NCBI GenBank assembly: GCA_009617715.1
Contig: VTFK01000285.1
Location: 1-64,000 of the forward strand
DNA length: 64,000 nucleotides
Direction: 5' to 3'
Source: Plectrocnemia conspersa
Lineage: Eukaryota; Arthropoda; Insecta; Trichoptera; Polycentropodidae
The notes under the pieces are model-generated. The model searched no databases. It was given only the letters and a program-made list of their open reading frames with translations, and was not told the DNA's origin. Position numbers and translations under genes: made by a program. Shown in pieces: positions 12,469 through 23,710 of the stretch; positions within the stretch are counted from its first letter, which is position 1, and the number at the start of each line of letters is the position of its first letter.

Positions 12469-12820
12469 GGTTGATTTACACAATGCCAGTCGGCGCGCCA
12501 GTCGAGGTTGCCAGTCACTGGATGCCAGCGATTAGCACCGTGTAAACGCTTAACGCCAGTCACTGGAGAAGCCAATGCGCGACTAGCAGCGCCAGCAGAA
12601 CAAATATTTTTGTTTTGCTGGCACGCCAGCTCCCCCTTCCACCACACTACCGTACTGGCGCAAGGTGAGTAGCGCTTTTTCGTAACAATAATTCTATCAC
12701 TTGCTGGTACTGTGTAAACAGTAAGGCGCCAGTGAACTGGAATGCCAGTTGTCGAGTGCCAGTGACCCGCCAGTCAATTTCCAGCTGGCATGCCAGCAGC
12801 TGTAAGCGTGTAAATCAGCC
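12469..12820. repeat. GCCAG-rich terminal-inverted-repeat element, copy 1
   Basis: A 352-bp element with ends GGTTGATTTACAC and GTGTAAATCAGCC. Many GCCAG and CTGGC hexamer-like motifs occur in both orientations, with an AACAAATATTTTTGTTTT segment near the middle. Short repeats clustered behind inverted ends are usual for transposase-binding regions of cut-and-paste elements. The right end read inward (CAGGGCTGATTTACAC) resembles hAT ends, but no 8-bp duplication is evident. No coding capacity. Confidence 0.7.
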
Positions 12821-13098
12821 CTGATTTACACGATGCCAATCGGCGTGCCGGTTGAGGTTTCCAGTTACTGGATGCCAGCGACTAGCACCGTGTAAACGCT
12901 TAACGCAAATCATTGGAGAATCCAATGCACCGCTGGCACGCCAGTAGCTGACAGCGCCAGCAGAACAAATATTTTTGTTTTACTGGCACGCCAGCTCCCC
13001 ACTCCACCACACTATCGTACTGGCGCAAGGTGAGTGGCGCTTTTCTCTTATAATACTTCCTTCAGTTGCTGGCACTGGGTAACTGGAATGCCAGTTAC
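12821..13098. repeat. GCCAG-rich element, copy 2, right end missing
   Basis: Starts CTGATTTACACGATGCC directly at the end of copy 1 and follows it collinearly through GCACCGTGTAAACGCTTAACG, CAGAACAAATATTTTTGTTT and GGCGCAAGGTGAGT. It has an internal deletion near the right side and lacks the right inverted end. The abutting head-to-tail arrangement suggests a tandem duplication or nested insertion. Confidence 0.65.
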
Positions 13099-13179
13099 TA
13101 AGGGTTCAATATCGTCGATAACCCAAGACGACACTGATTAACTATTGCTAATATTAACTAATGGTAAATTTTAAAACGT

Positions 13180-13300
13180 ATTTATCTAGCAAAACGTTGC
13201 TGGCCACTTTCGCAGACGTTAAAGCCAAAATCAGAAGAATTTTTCATAACCATTGGTTTCTGAGCTTGGCGCCGATATTCTTAACAAGTACTAACTAATG
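13180..13300 (+). repeat. Dispersed repeat, shared with 23620-23710
   Basis: The segment CATAACCATTGGTTTCTGAG, then TGGCGCCGATATTCTT and ACAAGTAC, recurs at 23650-23710 with few differences. The upstream TAGCAAAAC and GGCC.CTTTC blocks also recur in order. Noncoding; class unknown. Confidence 0.55.
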
Positions 13301-13360
13301 AAATTATTTTTAAAAAAATATTACTCATCTAATAGCAATTTTTTGTAAATATTTTAAAAT

Positions 13361-13647
13361 GGCGCACGTGCCGAACCCGCGAGCCACCGATTGTCAGCCC
13401 TGTCAGTGTGCCGTAACTGTCCGTCCGGGTCGTTCTGTCGTCGGCCAATCGCCGATACTCTCTCCGATTTCCTTTTAAGATATCATTTTCTCTCTCGATA
13501 TAAACCACGAAAAAGCAAAACGAACTTTGATCGGCCTTGATCTGTCATTATCCGACGCTACTGTATCGATTTCCGACCAAATTACAGCTTTCACTATGTT
13601 TGTCGCTCTTTAATCCATTCGGGTCATCCGTTCCCAATATTTTGAAA
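13361..13647 (+). promoter_or_regulatory. Putative PRELI promoter and 5' leader
   Basis: A locally GC-rich stretch just before the PRELI start contains CACGTG (13365-13370), CCAAT (13445-13449) and a TCAGT initiator-like motif near 13400. No TATA box is evident. Position and composition fit a TATA-less housekeeping promoter. The exact transcription start is not determinable. Confidence 0.4.
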
Positions 13648-16600
13648 ATGGCAAGATACTATGAGAACACCACCATTTTCAATTATACGTGGGACCAGGT
13701 AGCCTGCGGATACTGGAGGAGGTATCCTAACCCTCAAAGGTTCGTACAATATGCGCAATTTTAACGCTCTTATCTTACAAAGGTTATCTGAAAATTAAAT
13801 GCTACGATCAGCTCGTTAATATCACATTAAACTGCATATAAGGACATCCATATAACAAGTCACTAGAATAAAAATAACTCGGAACAAAAGAATTTTATAT
13901 TAGAACTTTATATATCCACAGTTCACACGTACTCTCCGAAGATGTCATCAGCAGAGAAATGATAGAGGGACGACTTCACACCAAACGGTTGTTGACCAAG
14001 ACTAACAAATTGCCCAAATGGGGGGAGAGGTATTTTATTTCAATCTTTCAATCGTAATAAAATCGTCGATATGATATAAATATCAATATTAACGTTGTAG
14101 ATTCTTCAATTCCAAATCAGTGAAGATCGTCGAAGAAAGCATAGTCGATCCTAAAACTAAGACGCTGATCACTTACACCAGAAATTTGGGTTATGCCAAA
14201 GTCATGGTATGTATTTAACGTAAAAGTATCAAATGTATGATTTTGTGTTATATTTCGTGTTTGTTGTAGAGCGTAGTGGAGCGTGTCGTATATCGTGAGA
14301 TTGCCGGTGGCAAATGCGAAGCTTGGCGATCTGCTTGGATCGATTCGCAAGTTATGGGCTTCTCTAGAGCAATTCGAGCATTCGGTATTGATCGATTCAG
14401 GAAGAATTGTAATCAAATGGTACGTATTCAAAGATACGCTTGATCTTAACCCTTTGAACTCAGAATCATTACTGTAATAGATAGCCAATTCGGATAAAAT
14501 GAAAACAGGCAATTCTTATCAATACTATGATTATATATATATTGAATAAACATATTATCGCTATGCAGGCCTCCGTGCTAACAATGCAAGGTTTCGCGCG
14601 TGGAAGTGCTGCTATTTTTTTTAATCAAAGACTAAATTCATGATTTTATTTTCCATGGACCCAAAAACAAGTAAATATAATAGATTTTGTCATTTTTATT
14701 GATGTAATTATATTATTTCTGACAGTTTTAACTCGAGTACCGAAACCTCGAAAATAGCATCAAGAACTGACACTGTACAAAGTAACCCCAGATTCAAATT
14801 GCCTGACTAATCGTCCGGCACGTACCGATTAGTCAGCGAGTATTCGATAAATTATCATGCAAAATAATACATTTTTTATGTTATTTTGTATTCGAATAAA
14901 GTTAAATATTAAAATGAATAATCAAGTCTTACCACATTATCTAAAATTTAAAAATAAATTTCATTATAAAATTTTTCCTGATAGCATAGCTTTTCTAATG
15001 TACTAATGAAAATAATTAATCGATTTTGTATATTATTTATAATTTATGAGCATTCATTTTCTTTAATTTAAAAATAATCAAAATACCGGTTAACCGAATC
15101 AAAAAGGCCAGTTTCTTTTTTTTTTTTAAAATGACCAAAAATCGGTTAATTGGTTTCAGTTTTTACCAGTTTGGAACCCCTACGCTTTATCCTTTATTTT
15201 ACTGCTATTTTTTCTTGCAAATACACTGAGCTTAGACAATTCTAAACTCAATTGTTTCATAAATTTCTTACGACAATTATGGTCATTTGGTCATTCTGGA
15301 TACTTTTGGGTCCAAATAATATAAGCATTTAAAGCTGCAATATCTATATGTTCTAAAAATATTCAAAACGGCCATTACCTTGTAGCCGATCAGATAGTCA
15401 TTATTAATATTTAACAAATGATTGAAATACTAATAATTTTGTGGTTCATAAGTACTCTTACTCGCTTAGTGTCGTGAAGATTAAGAGTGAGGCATAAAAC
15501 TCCTTAAAAAAATTTTAGTTCAAAGTATTAATTTTTAGTGAAAACTATTTAATCAAGGTAGCATAATTTGTTTTAATTTCATTATATTTTATGAATGTTG
15601 AATAATTTATTTTTCGTATTCACAATTTACTTTCTTTTACAACGTATTTGTGTGACAATTTTCATATAATATAATGTTGCAACTAAAACAGAGTTCAAGA
15701 ATATTTATATATTTATTTTTTTCATCCTGAGCAAAAATCTTATGTTGATTTTTTTATTTTTGCCATTGTGGTCATTGGAACGTGCAGCAAACACAACAAG
15801 GGGTGAAGAATGTTCCATGTTAGCAATATTTGTTTGAGTGATGTTCGTATGAGCAATTGCCTTGTGAGCAAAAGTTATCCCATTTTTTTCTATTCATCGA
15901 TATTTAGATAGTAATCCCAAAATGGTCAGCAACTGAAGAGTTAAAAAGGCAAAGTTAAATCTTCATAAAAAAAGTTATTTTATGATTGTTCATTATTTCT
16001 ATAAGTCAGCTAGATAAAGCCTTCCACTAAAATAATCCTACATTTTTGTAATTATATGTTCTTGTAAATAAATGATTTATTGCCCTTTAGATATCATTTT
16101 TGCAATAACAAATGACTCAAAAACATTTTATGTCTATTAAACCTAATAGGTAGTTTGTAAATAAATTATATGAGAAGCATCAACATATTGTGGTATATAA
16201 AACTATAAAACATATTTTACAATAGTATTATTTGTTGTATTAAAATCTCATTGTAGATTATTTTATGTTGCATCAAAAATATGAAACCTGTTTTGATCAG
16301 TTAGCACAATCATTTTTTTCATTGCATTTTACATTTGAATATATGATTTATGTTAATTTAACCATTTTTTTTATTATTTATCTCAAATTTTAAGTGCTAA
16401 TAACACAAATTTTTCTAATAAGATTATTTATTATACGAAATCTCTAATACATATTTATATAATTATTTAAAAAAAATATTTTTATCAGGTCCTAGGATTC
16501 AATCACGTGTTGATGGGTATGTTCCCCCGAAACACTTCCACAAATGCTTCAAATCCTGCCACTCCACTTGCTGCTAGTGCCGCTGCGTTGAAAGGTGTCA

Positions 16601-16662
16601 AAGAAGCTGCAGACCGAGCTACGGCAAACGTTTACGCCACAGTCCACCCAAACCAGAGCTGA
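13648..16662 (+). CDS. prel: PRELI/MSF1-domain protein (preli-like)
   Basis: Five exons: 13648-13739, 13922-14029, 14101-14206, 14270-14419, 16489-16662, in frame throughout, giving 209 residues. The family shuttles phosphatidic acid and related lipids across the mitochondrial intermembrane space together with TRIAP1-type partners. Motifs follow the family order: [19 protein letters not shown] at the N-terminus, [24 protein letters not shown], the strand [18 protein letters not shown], and a C-terminal Ala-rich helix. Translation starts at the ATG of [11 protein letters not shown]. The tail ends TVHPNQS. The first donor is GTTCGT, unusual but usable. The last intron is about 2.1 kb and carries a perfect inverted repeat at 14803. 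The gene converges on the reductase at 17924. Confidence 0.92.
14803..14836. repeat. Perfect short inverted repeat
   Basis: CTGACTAATCG and CGATTAGTCAG face each other across 12 bases inside the last PRELI intron. A stem of 11 bp is possible. It may be the core of a tiny foldback element; no larger inverted ends were found. Confidence 0.6.
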
Positions 16663-17923
16663 TTGAACTAGACGTCCAAGATTTAACGCTACAATTTACC
16701 TTTATTCAATATCTATTTCTCCTCTTGCCGGTTTCCAGTTTCACGATTCTAACTTTCAATTTAATTTGAGTAGCACTGTTGAGATTGCTATATTTCCACT
16801 TGTTACACAATCATTGTTATGATGTAAAGATTTTTAAAAATGTAATTTACTGTTGTATTAAATGTTAGAGCAGTTCTAAAATGTAGGTTTGTCAATTTAA
16901 GTTATAAATGTAGTCAGTATTTAAAATATACTTTTACATAGAAAACAGATTGAACGAAAATTACACAAATCAAAATATTTGCATTGCAACTTTTTCTATG
17001 TGTAAATTTATTTATGCAATTTCTCAGCTGCTTTATTATTTAAATGAACTATAAAATTGTAAAATTCAATATATATTTTAAACTTGAAGGTAACACATAA
17101 TATTTAAATAGTTATTGCTGTGCAATTTAAGTGATATATTATTAAATTTTTTTATTTACATTTAGAACTCAGATAAATTAAATATTGTAGATACTAGGAT
17201 TATAATTGAATTATGTTCTATATTGGCTATTATTTGTAAAAATCATTTCCATATTTTTTTAAAAGCACTGTTGTTACAGTATTAAAATATTTATAATGAA
17301 TTGGTGCGAGTTTCTGTTTATGGTATTAATTATTAATACTTTTGAATATGAATGTCTATATACATTTCATAGATCAACTATGTTTAATTTTTGTTTAAAG
17401 TTAAACATTTTTTATTTAGTCTAAAATGAAATACTTGATGGGTTTGTTTGTCGTATATTATTTTTATAATGAATATGTTTATTGATAACATGAATTCTTA
17501 ATCGATTGTGAAAATAACATTCCCAAAAGTAGCTATTGTGGTGTTATGGTGACTTTAAAGCTTTATTAAAGTTTGGATACACTGCCATAAAATAATACAT
17601 TCGTCCATGGCATCAATGATTTATTTTTATGATTTAAAGTGTATTTTTTTATATACATAAATGTGTACTTTGAATTTGCGTAGAATTGATGCGATCGCTT
17701 TGGTAGAAATGCCAATAAAAACATTAAATTTTTGTAAAACATAAATACTATGCATATTATTTTATGTATGTATATATGTATATGTACCAAAGACATTTTG
17801 TATAATAAATCTTTCCGATGAATTGTTTAGATGCCTTATGCATGCAGATAATGTTCCATTTATTGTAAATAGTGTTTGGTTATATGTAAATAAAACTTAG
17901 TTTTGAAGATATAATTTATTTGA
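16663..17923. other. Convergent 3' untranslated region
   Basis: Sequence between the PRELI stop (+) and the reductase stop (-). It is AT-rich without coding frames. It holds the PRELI 3'UTR; an AATAAA lies close to the reductase stop at about 17889. Confidence 0.5.
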
Positions 17924-19202
17924 CTAGAAAGGATATTGCGGATGTCTTTCACAACCACTCCAAAAATTAAAATCAATTATTCTTCCTTCTACTCCCTTAT
18001 CTAATTGTATCAACGAATCAATTTCTTGCACGCTCAATTCAAAATCGAATATGTTTATATTTTCTTCAACTCTTCTAGGATTTGAGCTTTTCGGAATTAC
18101 AGTAATATCGTTTTGTAATAGATAATGTAACACAATTTGACTTGGACTCTTTTTATGATTGTTTGCTATGCTCTCGATCGTCGGATGATTCAAAATATTG
18201 TAGCAATTCTTCAATCTATAATGTCATTAATCATAAATTAATTTTACTTTAGTATTTCAATTTAAATTTGATTAGAATGATAGCGTACTCATAGTTATAT
18301 TTCGACATGAAGTGATGCTTAGCACCAGGACTTCCCAAAGGACTGTATGCCGTCACTGTGATGTGTTTTGTTTTGCAATATTCTCTTAATGAGTTTTGTT
18401 GATGATACGGATGGCATTCAATCTGTAAAACGTTCGGTTTGATCCTTGCTTGTTCGTATATATTTTCAATTTGTTTTTCATTGAAGTTTGAAAGACCAAT
18501 GTTTTTAGTTAATTCTTGATCAACGACAGATTCCATCGCCTGTAAATACATTTCTTATTTATATGTTTTAAGATTGATTAAAACTATTTCAAATACTAAC
18601 TTTCCATAACGAAATGTGATCAGTTGTTAAATCTAATATAACATTGCCATTCTCGTCAGTCATTTGCACCAAATTATTAGGATCGCACACAAATCCAAAT
18701 GGAACGTGAACTAAATACAAATCCACATAGTCCAATTGCAATCGTTTCAGAGATAATTTCAAGAACTTTTCGACGTCTTCTGCTCGATTTCCAATGTGAG
18801 GTAACTACAATATATTTATACAGTAATTATTTTATTATAGCAGCAATTATTATATTATAAAATATTACCTTAGTCGTAATAAATAGTTCGCTTCTGCTCA
18901 CATGATTTTTATCCATCCATGATTTTAAAATATTTCCTAAAATTTCTTCATTATTGTAATTAAACGCGGTGTCTATATGACGATATCCTGCATTTAAGGC
19001 CGTTGTCACTGCTATCTCTAGCTCGTCCGGTTTAGCCTCATATTATAATTAAATATTAAATTATGATTAAAGTACAAAGATAACGACTAATTATCATTAA
19101 TAATGGATGATTTATTTTTGTAAAATAATGACTCACTTGCCACGTACCCAAACCGATAGTCGGCATGGATGAATTTGTACCGTATAAGACAACACTTTTC
19201 AT
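17924..19202 (-). CDS. Aldo-keto reductase family 1-like, paralogue 1
   Basis: Five minus-strand exons: 19137-19202, 18869-19036, 18601-18804, 18289-18539, 17924-18215, giving 326 residues, normal for AKR1. The family reduces aldehydes and ketones with NADPH in the cytosol. The catalytic tetrad is present: Asp and Tyr in [12 protein letters not shown], Lys in FITTK, His in LVHVPF. Family signatures [34 protein letters not shown] and a C-terminus ending HPQYPF are clear. The exon 2 acceptor (ATATGAG) has a weak pyrimidine tract but the frame demands it. The substrate cannot be told from sequence. It is a paralogue of the gene at 40325, with shared introns after GTWQ, after the LW(K/R) junction and inside the Glu codon near YNYE. 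Confidence 0.94.
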
Positions 19203-19589
19203 TTTGTTCAGTTTATTTTGTCAGTATGCTAAATGCGAAAATCTATTCATTCAACTGAAGTTAACTGACTTGGATTTGTGCCAATGGTCTAATTATTATT
19301 TTTAGATGAGTAAGTATTATCTAATACTACTCTTTTAACAAATTAATAATTCTTTATTTCATCTATATATTAATATTCATTTATTAATATTCTTCATTTC
19401 ATATATATGAATATTCAATTATTAATATTCATATTACTTTTTGTCTAATGTTGGAATAGACATTGTTTATAAAATTATTATTTCAAACACATTAACTATG
19501 GAATAATAGTGTTCAATATTTATTGTCCAGAACAGGTTCTCGCATATTTGTTTATTAATTAACCATAATATGGAATTTTAGAAGAAAAC

Positions 19590-19813
19590 TGTAGGGAGCC
19601 CATTAATATATTTAAGTCTATGGCCAAAACTTGGGGGTACTCTGGTAACACGCGTGACGGACACATTCTCTTGGTGACTTCGGCGGGCTCTCGCGCCGGT
19701 GCGGGCCCCGCGCTCCGTCCACTCACACACTTAAATTTTAAGATGTAACTGTAATAATATACAACAAATATACTACTGCAGCTGCTCAATCTGCGTCTAA
19801 TTGCCACCCGTCA
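19590..19813 (+). repeat. LTR-like repeat, copy 2
   Basis: A 224-bp segment starts TGTAGGGAGCC and ends TTGCCACCCGTCA. Internal blocks are TATGGCCAAAACTTGG, CTCTGGTAACA and CTCAATCTGCGTCTAATTGC. The copy at 21118-21326 matches in reverse orientation along its whole length. TG...CA ends fit a long terminal repeat. No flanking target duplication was found. Confidence 0.6.
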
Positions 19814-20764
19814 CATTCCGTAGCCATAAACTCAGATCCATTTATAATCCTCTTTCTCCTTTTCCTCATATAAAAGAAAGATTTATTCCTTTTCTTGGCA
19901 ATTTAATAAATAAGCGTTAGACTGATTATAAATGTACCAAATTTTCTAGGATGCCATAAAAACTGGGACATGTCCTCAGAAACGGGGGCTTTTTGGAAAA
20001 AGAGAATATGTTTGGAAAAACACAAACTAAAACCTGTTTAAATTAAATATGCCACTTCCACGTTTATACATGGACTAGATATATCTACAGCTATATTATA
20101 TTTCGTTCCAAATCTTGGAAATGTATTATTTGTAATTCATTAAGTGGAAATTTGTATATGATTAATATTTTGACGAACATTTTTATTTTTTTTTGTATAC
20201 TTTAGTGTGTATCGTATATTTTGCTGTTCCTTATATTAGTTGATGTGATAATACACTGAATCCAATTATGGACTAAAATTAAAAAACGTTTTATAGCTAA
20301 ATCAAAAACGCTTGACTTAATATTCCACCAATTTCCATTAATTTTTCATCTGCAGTCCATTTATTTTCAACGTCAGTGCAAAAAATACAATGCCCTTTAA
20401 TTTTCAGTCACCCTGAGGAGTGGTACCGATATGTATACAAGACGGTATTGTTTTGTTGTCGAGATTATTATCTTATAGTCCCTTTTATTATTGATATAGT
20501 CAAGACCGCCGAGAGAAAAATCGGACCCTGCTACTTATTGTTGCTACAGGCCCCCCAAACATTTTTGTGACATCTAATATTATAATATTTAAAGACTCAC
20601 AGCTCGAATAATTATGCGTTTTCTGGTATTATCAAACATGAAAAGCAAAAAATGTAAATGAAAACCATTTCATTTCCAATGTGACCGATAGAGAATGGTA
20701 AAAGCTATTAATTAATAGATAAAGGACCGGAGATTCGGTACTCGGAAACTCAGACTCTACAATA

Positions 20765-20825
20765 AAACAAATTATACCTCTTTGTCGGGCTACAATGTAG
20801 ACCGACAAAGAGGTATAATTTGTTT
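20765..20825. repeat. Near-perfect 61-bp hairpin
   Basis: Two 30-base arms around one central A pair at 29 of 30 positions. The stem includes AAATTATACCTCTTTGTCGG on the left and its exact complement on the right; the only mismatch is G/A at 20789 and 20801. It lies in noncoding sequence between two LTR-like repeats. See findings. Confidence 0.9.
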
Positions 20826-21117
20826 ACTGACTCTACATCATAAAGTAAGTGCACATGATACAATCGAAGATGAAAACTTTTACGGTTTTTTATTTTTCTC
20901 CGAATATTTATTTAAAATGTGTCGATCGATCGCCCGAATTTCGAATAATATTTTAGCATTTTTTTCACATTAAAATATTGATCTGAGTCCCGGTTATCTA
21001 CATCGACCGGGCCCTCCCTCACCCCTCCTCCTTCTTGGCCTGGATATAGTTACATATGTTTTACCTATTACAATCTTTGTCCAGATCAACGTGTATTCTT
21101 TTTTGGCGACAATATGG

Positions 21118-21326
21118 TGACGGGTGGCAATTAGACACAGATAGAGCCACTGCAGTAATGTTTTATTGAATATTTATGAAGTTTACATGGTTATTTGTAA
21201 ATATACGGGACTCGAACGCAAGGCGCGCGCGAACGAGCCGAGGGTTGCTAGGCGAGTGAATAACGGTCACGTCAGTGCTACTCAAGTGCCGCCAAGTTTT
21301 GGCCATAACAAATGTAGGCTCCCACA
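21118..21326 (-). repeat. LTR-like repeat, copy 3 (inverted)
   Basis: On the plus strand this runs from TGACGGGTGGCAATTAGAC to GTAGGCTCCCACA, the reverse of the 19590 copy. Internal blocks include CAAGTTTTGGCCATAACA. The two copies face each other about 1.3 kb apart and may be independent solo LTRs. The sequence just outside (TTTTGGCGACAATATGG) is reminiscent of a primer-binding region, but this is unproven. Confidence 0.6.
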
Positions 21327-22261
21327 CTTTATTTTATTTAGTTCTGCACTATTACATAAACTCTGCGTGTATTTGTTTTTATGGACCGACACTAAAGAAA
21401 AATGAGTGCAACATATAATAATTCCCCTTGGCCTTTTTTACCCCGTTGACTGCTAAGCAACAATATATTGTTGTTTGTGATATTAGCAAATATATACTAA
21501 TGCCAAACGTTGTTGCCGTCCTAATGTTCGAAAATGTAAATTAATTTAAATACTTGTGTAGCATGGAGCGATGGGTTTATTAAATATTTTCACTTCCTAC
21601 GTGTTATTTTTGTTTCCCCGAGTGTCTAATTACTGAGGGAAGATAAATAAATATAAAATATTATAAGAATTGCAAATTGTTATTTTCGCGTTAGTGCGTT
21701 AACTAATGAAAACAAATTTGATACCTGTTTTTTTGCTTCTGTGCAATATTTTTCATAATATGATGTGTGAGAAGGACGTTTGACATTAAAAGTCGTGTGT
21801 TTTAAATATTTTTTAGCAAATAAATCTTGGAGTCGGCGTTGGACATACTTGTATCAACTCCATAGTTATGCTTGCGATTTAATTTAAGCTTCAAGTTTAT
21901 TAAAAATGCGAGTGCTCATATAAATAAAAAATTCTTTAGTTTATTATATTTTTAATATTTTCGAAAATATGGGTAAGAATATTGTAATGATAATTCTAAA
22001 AGTAATTGCTTAATGTATCTAGAAATATCTTTTTATGTTAAAATATTTAAATTTTTCGAAAAAGTAAATAATTTACTTTATCGATAATTGAAATGATTAT
22101 TTTTTATGCTAACATGTATTCTTGAATAAACTAATAAAGTTTGTGTTTATTTAATATTTATTTATATTTTAGTTGTAATTTTTCTTACCGCAAAATTCTA
22201 TGTTTATCAATTAAAATGCTTATCAGTAAGGAAATGAATAACACGTAGAGTTTTACCTTGC

Positions 22262-22520
22262 GGCGAATAGCTAAAATTGAGTTAGCGACCTGACCGCAAA
22301 ATGATGTGTTATTACCTGAGCGAGTGGTCATCCCTGAGCCGGCCAGGTGCTGCCAACTGGTCGAGTGCATATCGTCGTGTCACTCCCCTCAGTAAGCGGC
22401 TGGAGGCAGCGGAGTGTGTCGGTGACGGATCGGCTCTTCATTTGGTTCCACGTGACACGTACGACGCCCAATATCGTATTGCACTTTCGTCCTCCGTTTG
22501 TAACTACGCCGGTCTTTGTT
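22262..22520 (+). promoter_or_regulatory. GC-rich island, possible upstream promoter
   Basis: The composition rises sharply above the AT-rich background. It includes a CTCAGTAAG initiator-like site near 22388 and CACGTGACACG near 22450. It lies about 2.5 kb upstream of the coding start of the hemomucin-like gene, whose first coding exon is preceded by a splice acceptor. It could be that gene's promoter and noncoding exon, or an unrecognised repeat. Confidence 0.3.
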
Positions 22521-23328
22521 TGGCTCGCGTGTCATAAATTTGCGACCATTGCACTTTGCTCCTGATATTAGTTATTTCATACGATAGGCATTCGCCAACT
22601 TTTAGAAATGTTATAAACTCGGCTCTTCAATATTACAACCTCATTTATTTTGAACATACAGAGATATAAAAAAATATACGCCAAGTTAGGTTAGCTGATT
22701 ATTCATTTGATACTTTCATTGAATGATATTTTATAAGCAAACACATGTCTCTGCATATAGCAACTGTATTTGCACAATTGTTTAATAATTACACAAATTT
22801 TCCTTGCGTTTTGGCGTTAATCAAATATAAATTTATTGTCGAGTAGTATGAATAGTCACTGTGTGTGGTGTTAATTAATGTTAATACGATACCTGTCACA
22901 TTGCGTAAAGGTGCCATTGAATTTTGTTATTTAAATATATTCATCAGGTTAAGTTTAAAAGTCATCGGTTAACCTTTTACTGCTCGTATAGTCAGAATCC
23001 CGTAAGTATTCGCTTAGTGACACTTTGATCTTTTAAAAAGTATCGCTTATTTAAGTGTACATATTTTGTAAGCTAAATATTAATGGTTATTGTTTAAATT
23101 GTGGCCAAAAAAATGTTAATGATATATTATTGAAAATTTGCAGCATTTACTTTTCAAATTAAACTGATATATACGGTCATAAAAATAATTTCTTGACACT
23201 TGAAGCATAAATAATACAAAATAGCGTTAGAATGTGATAGGGTCAAAACAAGGTTGTTTTTGATGCTAATATATCAATAATAAATTACTTTTAAACTCAT
23301 TTTTAAAATTATTATTTTCAGTCAAATT

Positions 23329-23480
23329 TATTCTAAAAAAATATTTATACATTTTATTTATTTATATAGTACATCACTGTTCTGACCAATGCTCATTCAA
23401 TGCCGTTCGTTTGCACCTAACTTGTTTAAATTTTAAAAGGTATTTATGTAAAATACGTTCTAAAATTTATACAGGTTACT
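23329..23480 (+). repeat. Dispersed repeat, TTCTGACCAATGCTCA family, copy 1
   Basis: ACATCACTGTTCTGACCAAT, then GCTCA and GCCGTTCGTTTGCACCTAA, recur inverted at 51895-51975 and in part at 28335-28375. The A/T-rich lead-in (TAAAAAAATATTTAT, CATTTTATTTATTTATATA) also recurs at 51805-51840. Noncoding and unclassified. Confidence 0.6.
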
Positions 23481-23578
23481 TGCGAATGGTGAACACCGCA
23501 TGAATAACTGCAATTAATCTACTTAAAAGGACGATTATATAAATTGACAACAAGATTATTTTCTATACATAAATGGTT

Positions 23579-23710
23579 GAAATGTTCTGACCAATGCTCA
23601 CTCACACTTTATGTAGCAAAACTTTGTAGGCCGCTTTCATAAACATAGATGAAATGTTCATAACCATTAGTTTTTGAGCGTGGCGCCGATATTCTTGACA
23701 AGTACCAAAA
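23579..23710 (+). repeat. Dispersed repeat linking two families
   Basis: Begins GTTCTGACCAATGCTCACTC like the preceding family and continues into the CATAACCATTAG... GGCGCCGATATTCTTGACAA segment shared with 13180-13300. The junction indicates that both segments belong to one larger element. Confidence 0.5.

Larger units (their letters stand above)
11123..13360. other. Rab8/PRELI divergent intergenic region, repeat-filled
   Basis: Between the Rab8 start and the PRELI promoter. It contains a GC-richer Rab8 5' leader (to about 11225), an AAATA-rich simple repeat near 11470-11505, a weak tandem pair near 11785-11945, an LTR-like repeat (12114-12300), the GCCAG-rich elements (12469-13098) and a dispersed repeat (13180-13300). 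No intact coding frame was found. Confidence 0.6.

Noticed and set aside
14448..14475. TTAACCCTTTGAACTC, a piggyBac-like end in the last PRELI intron
   Set aside because: No matching inverted end with TTAA was found in the intron.
22301..22565. Two overlapping plus-strand frames in the GC-rich island
   Set aside because: Both arise from GC-rich composition; neither has motifs or conserved splice sites.
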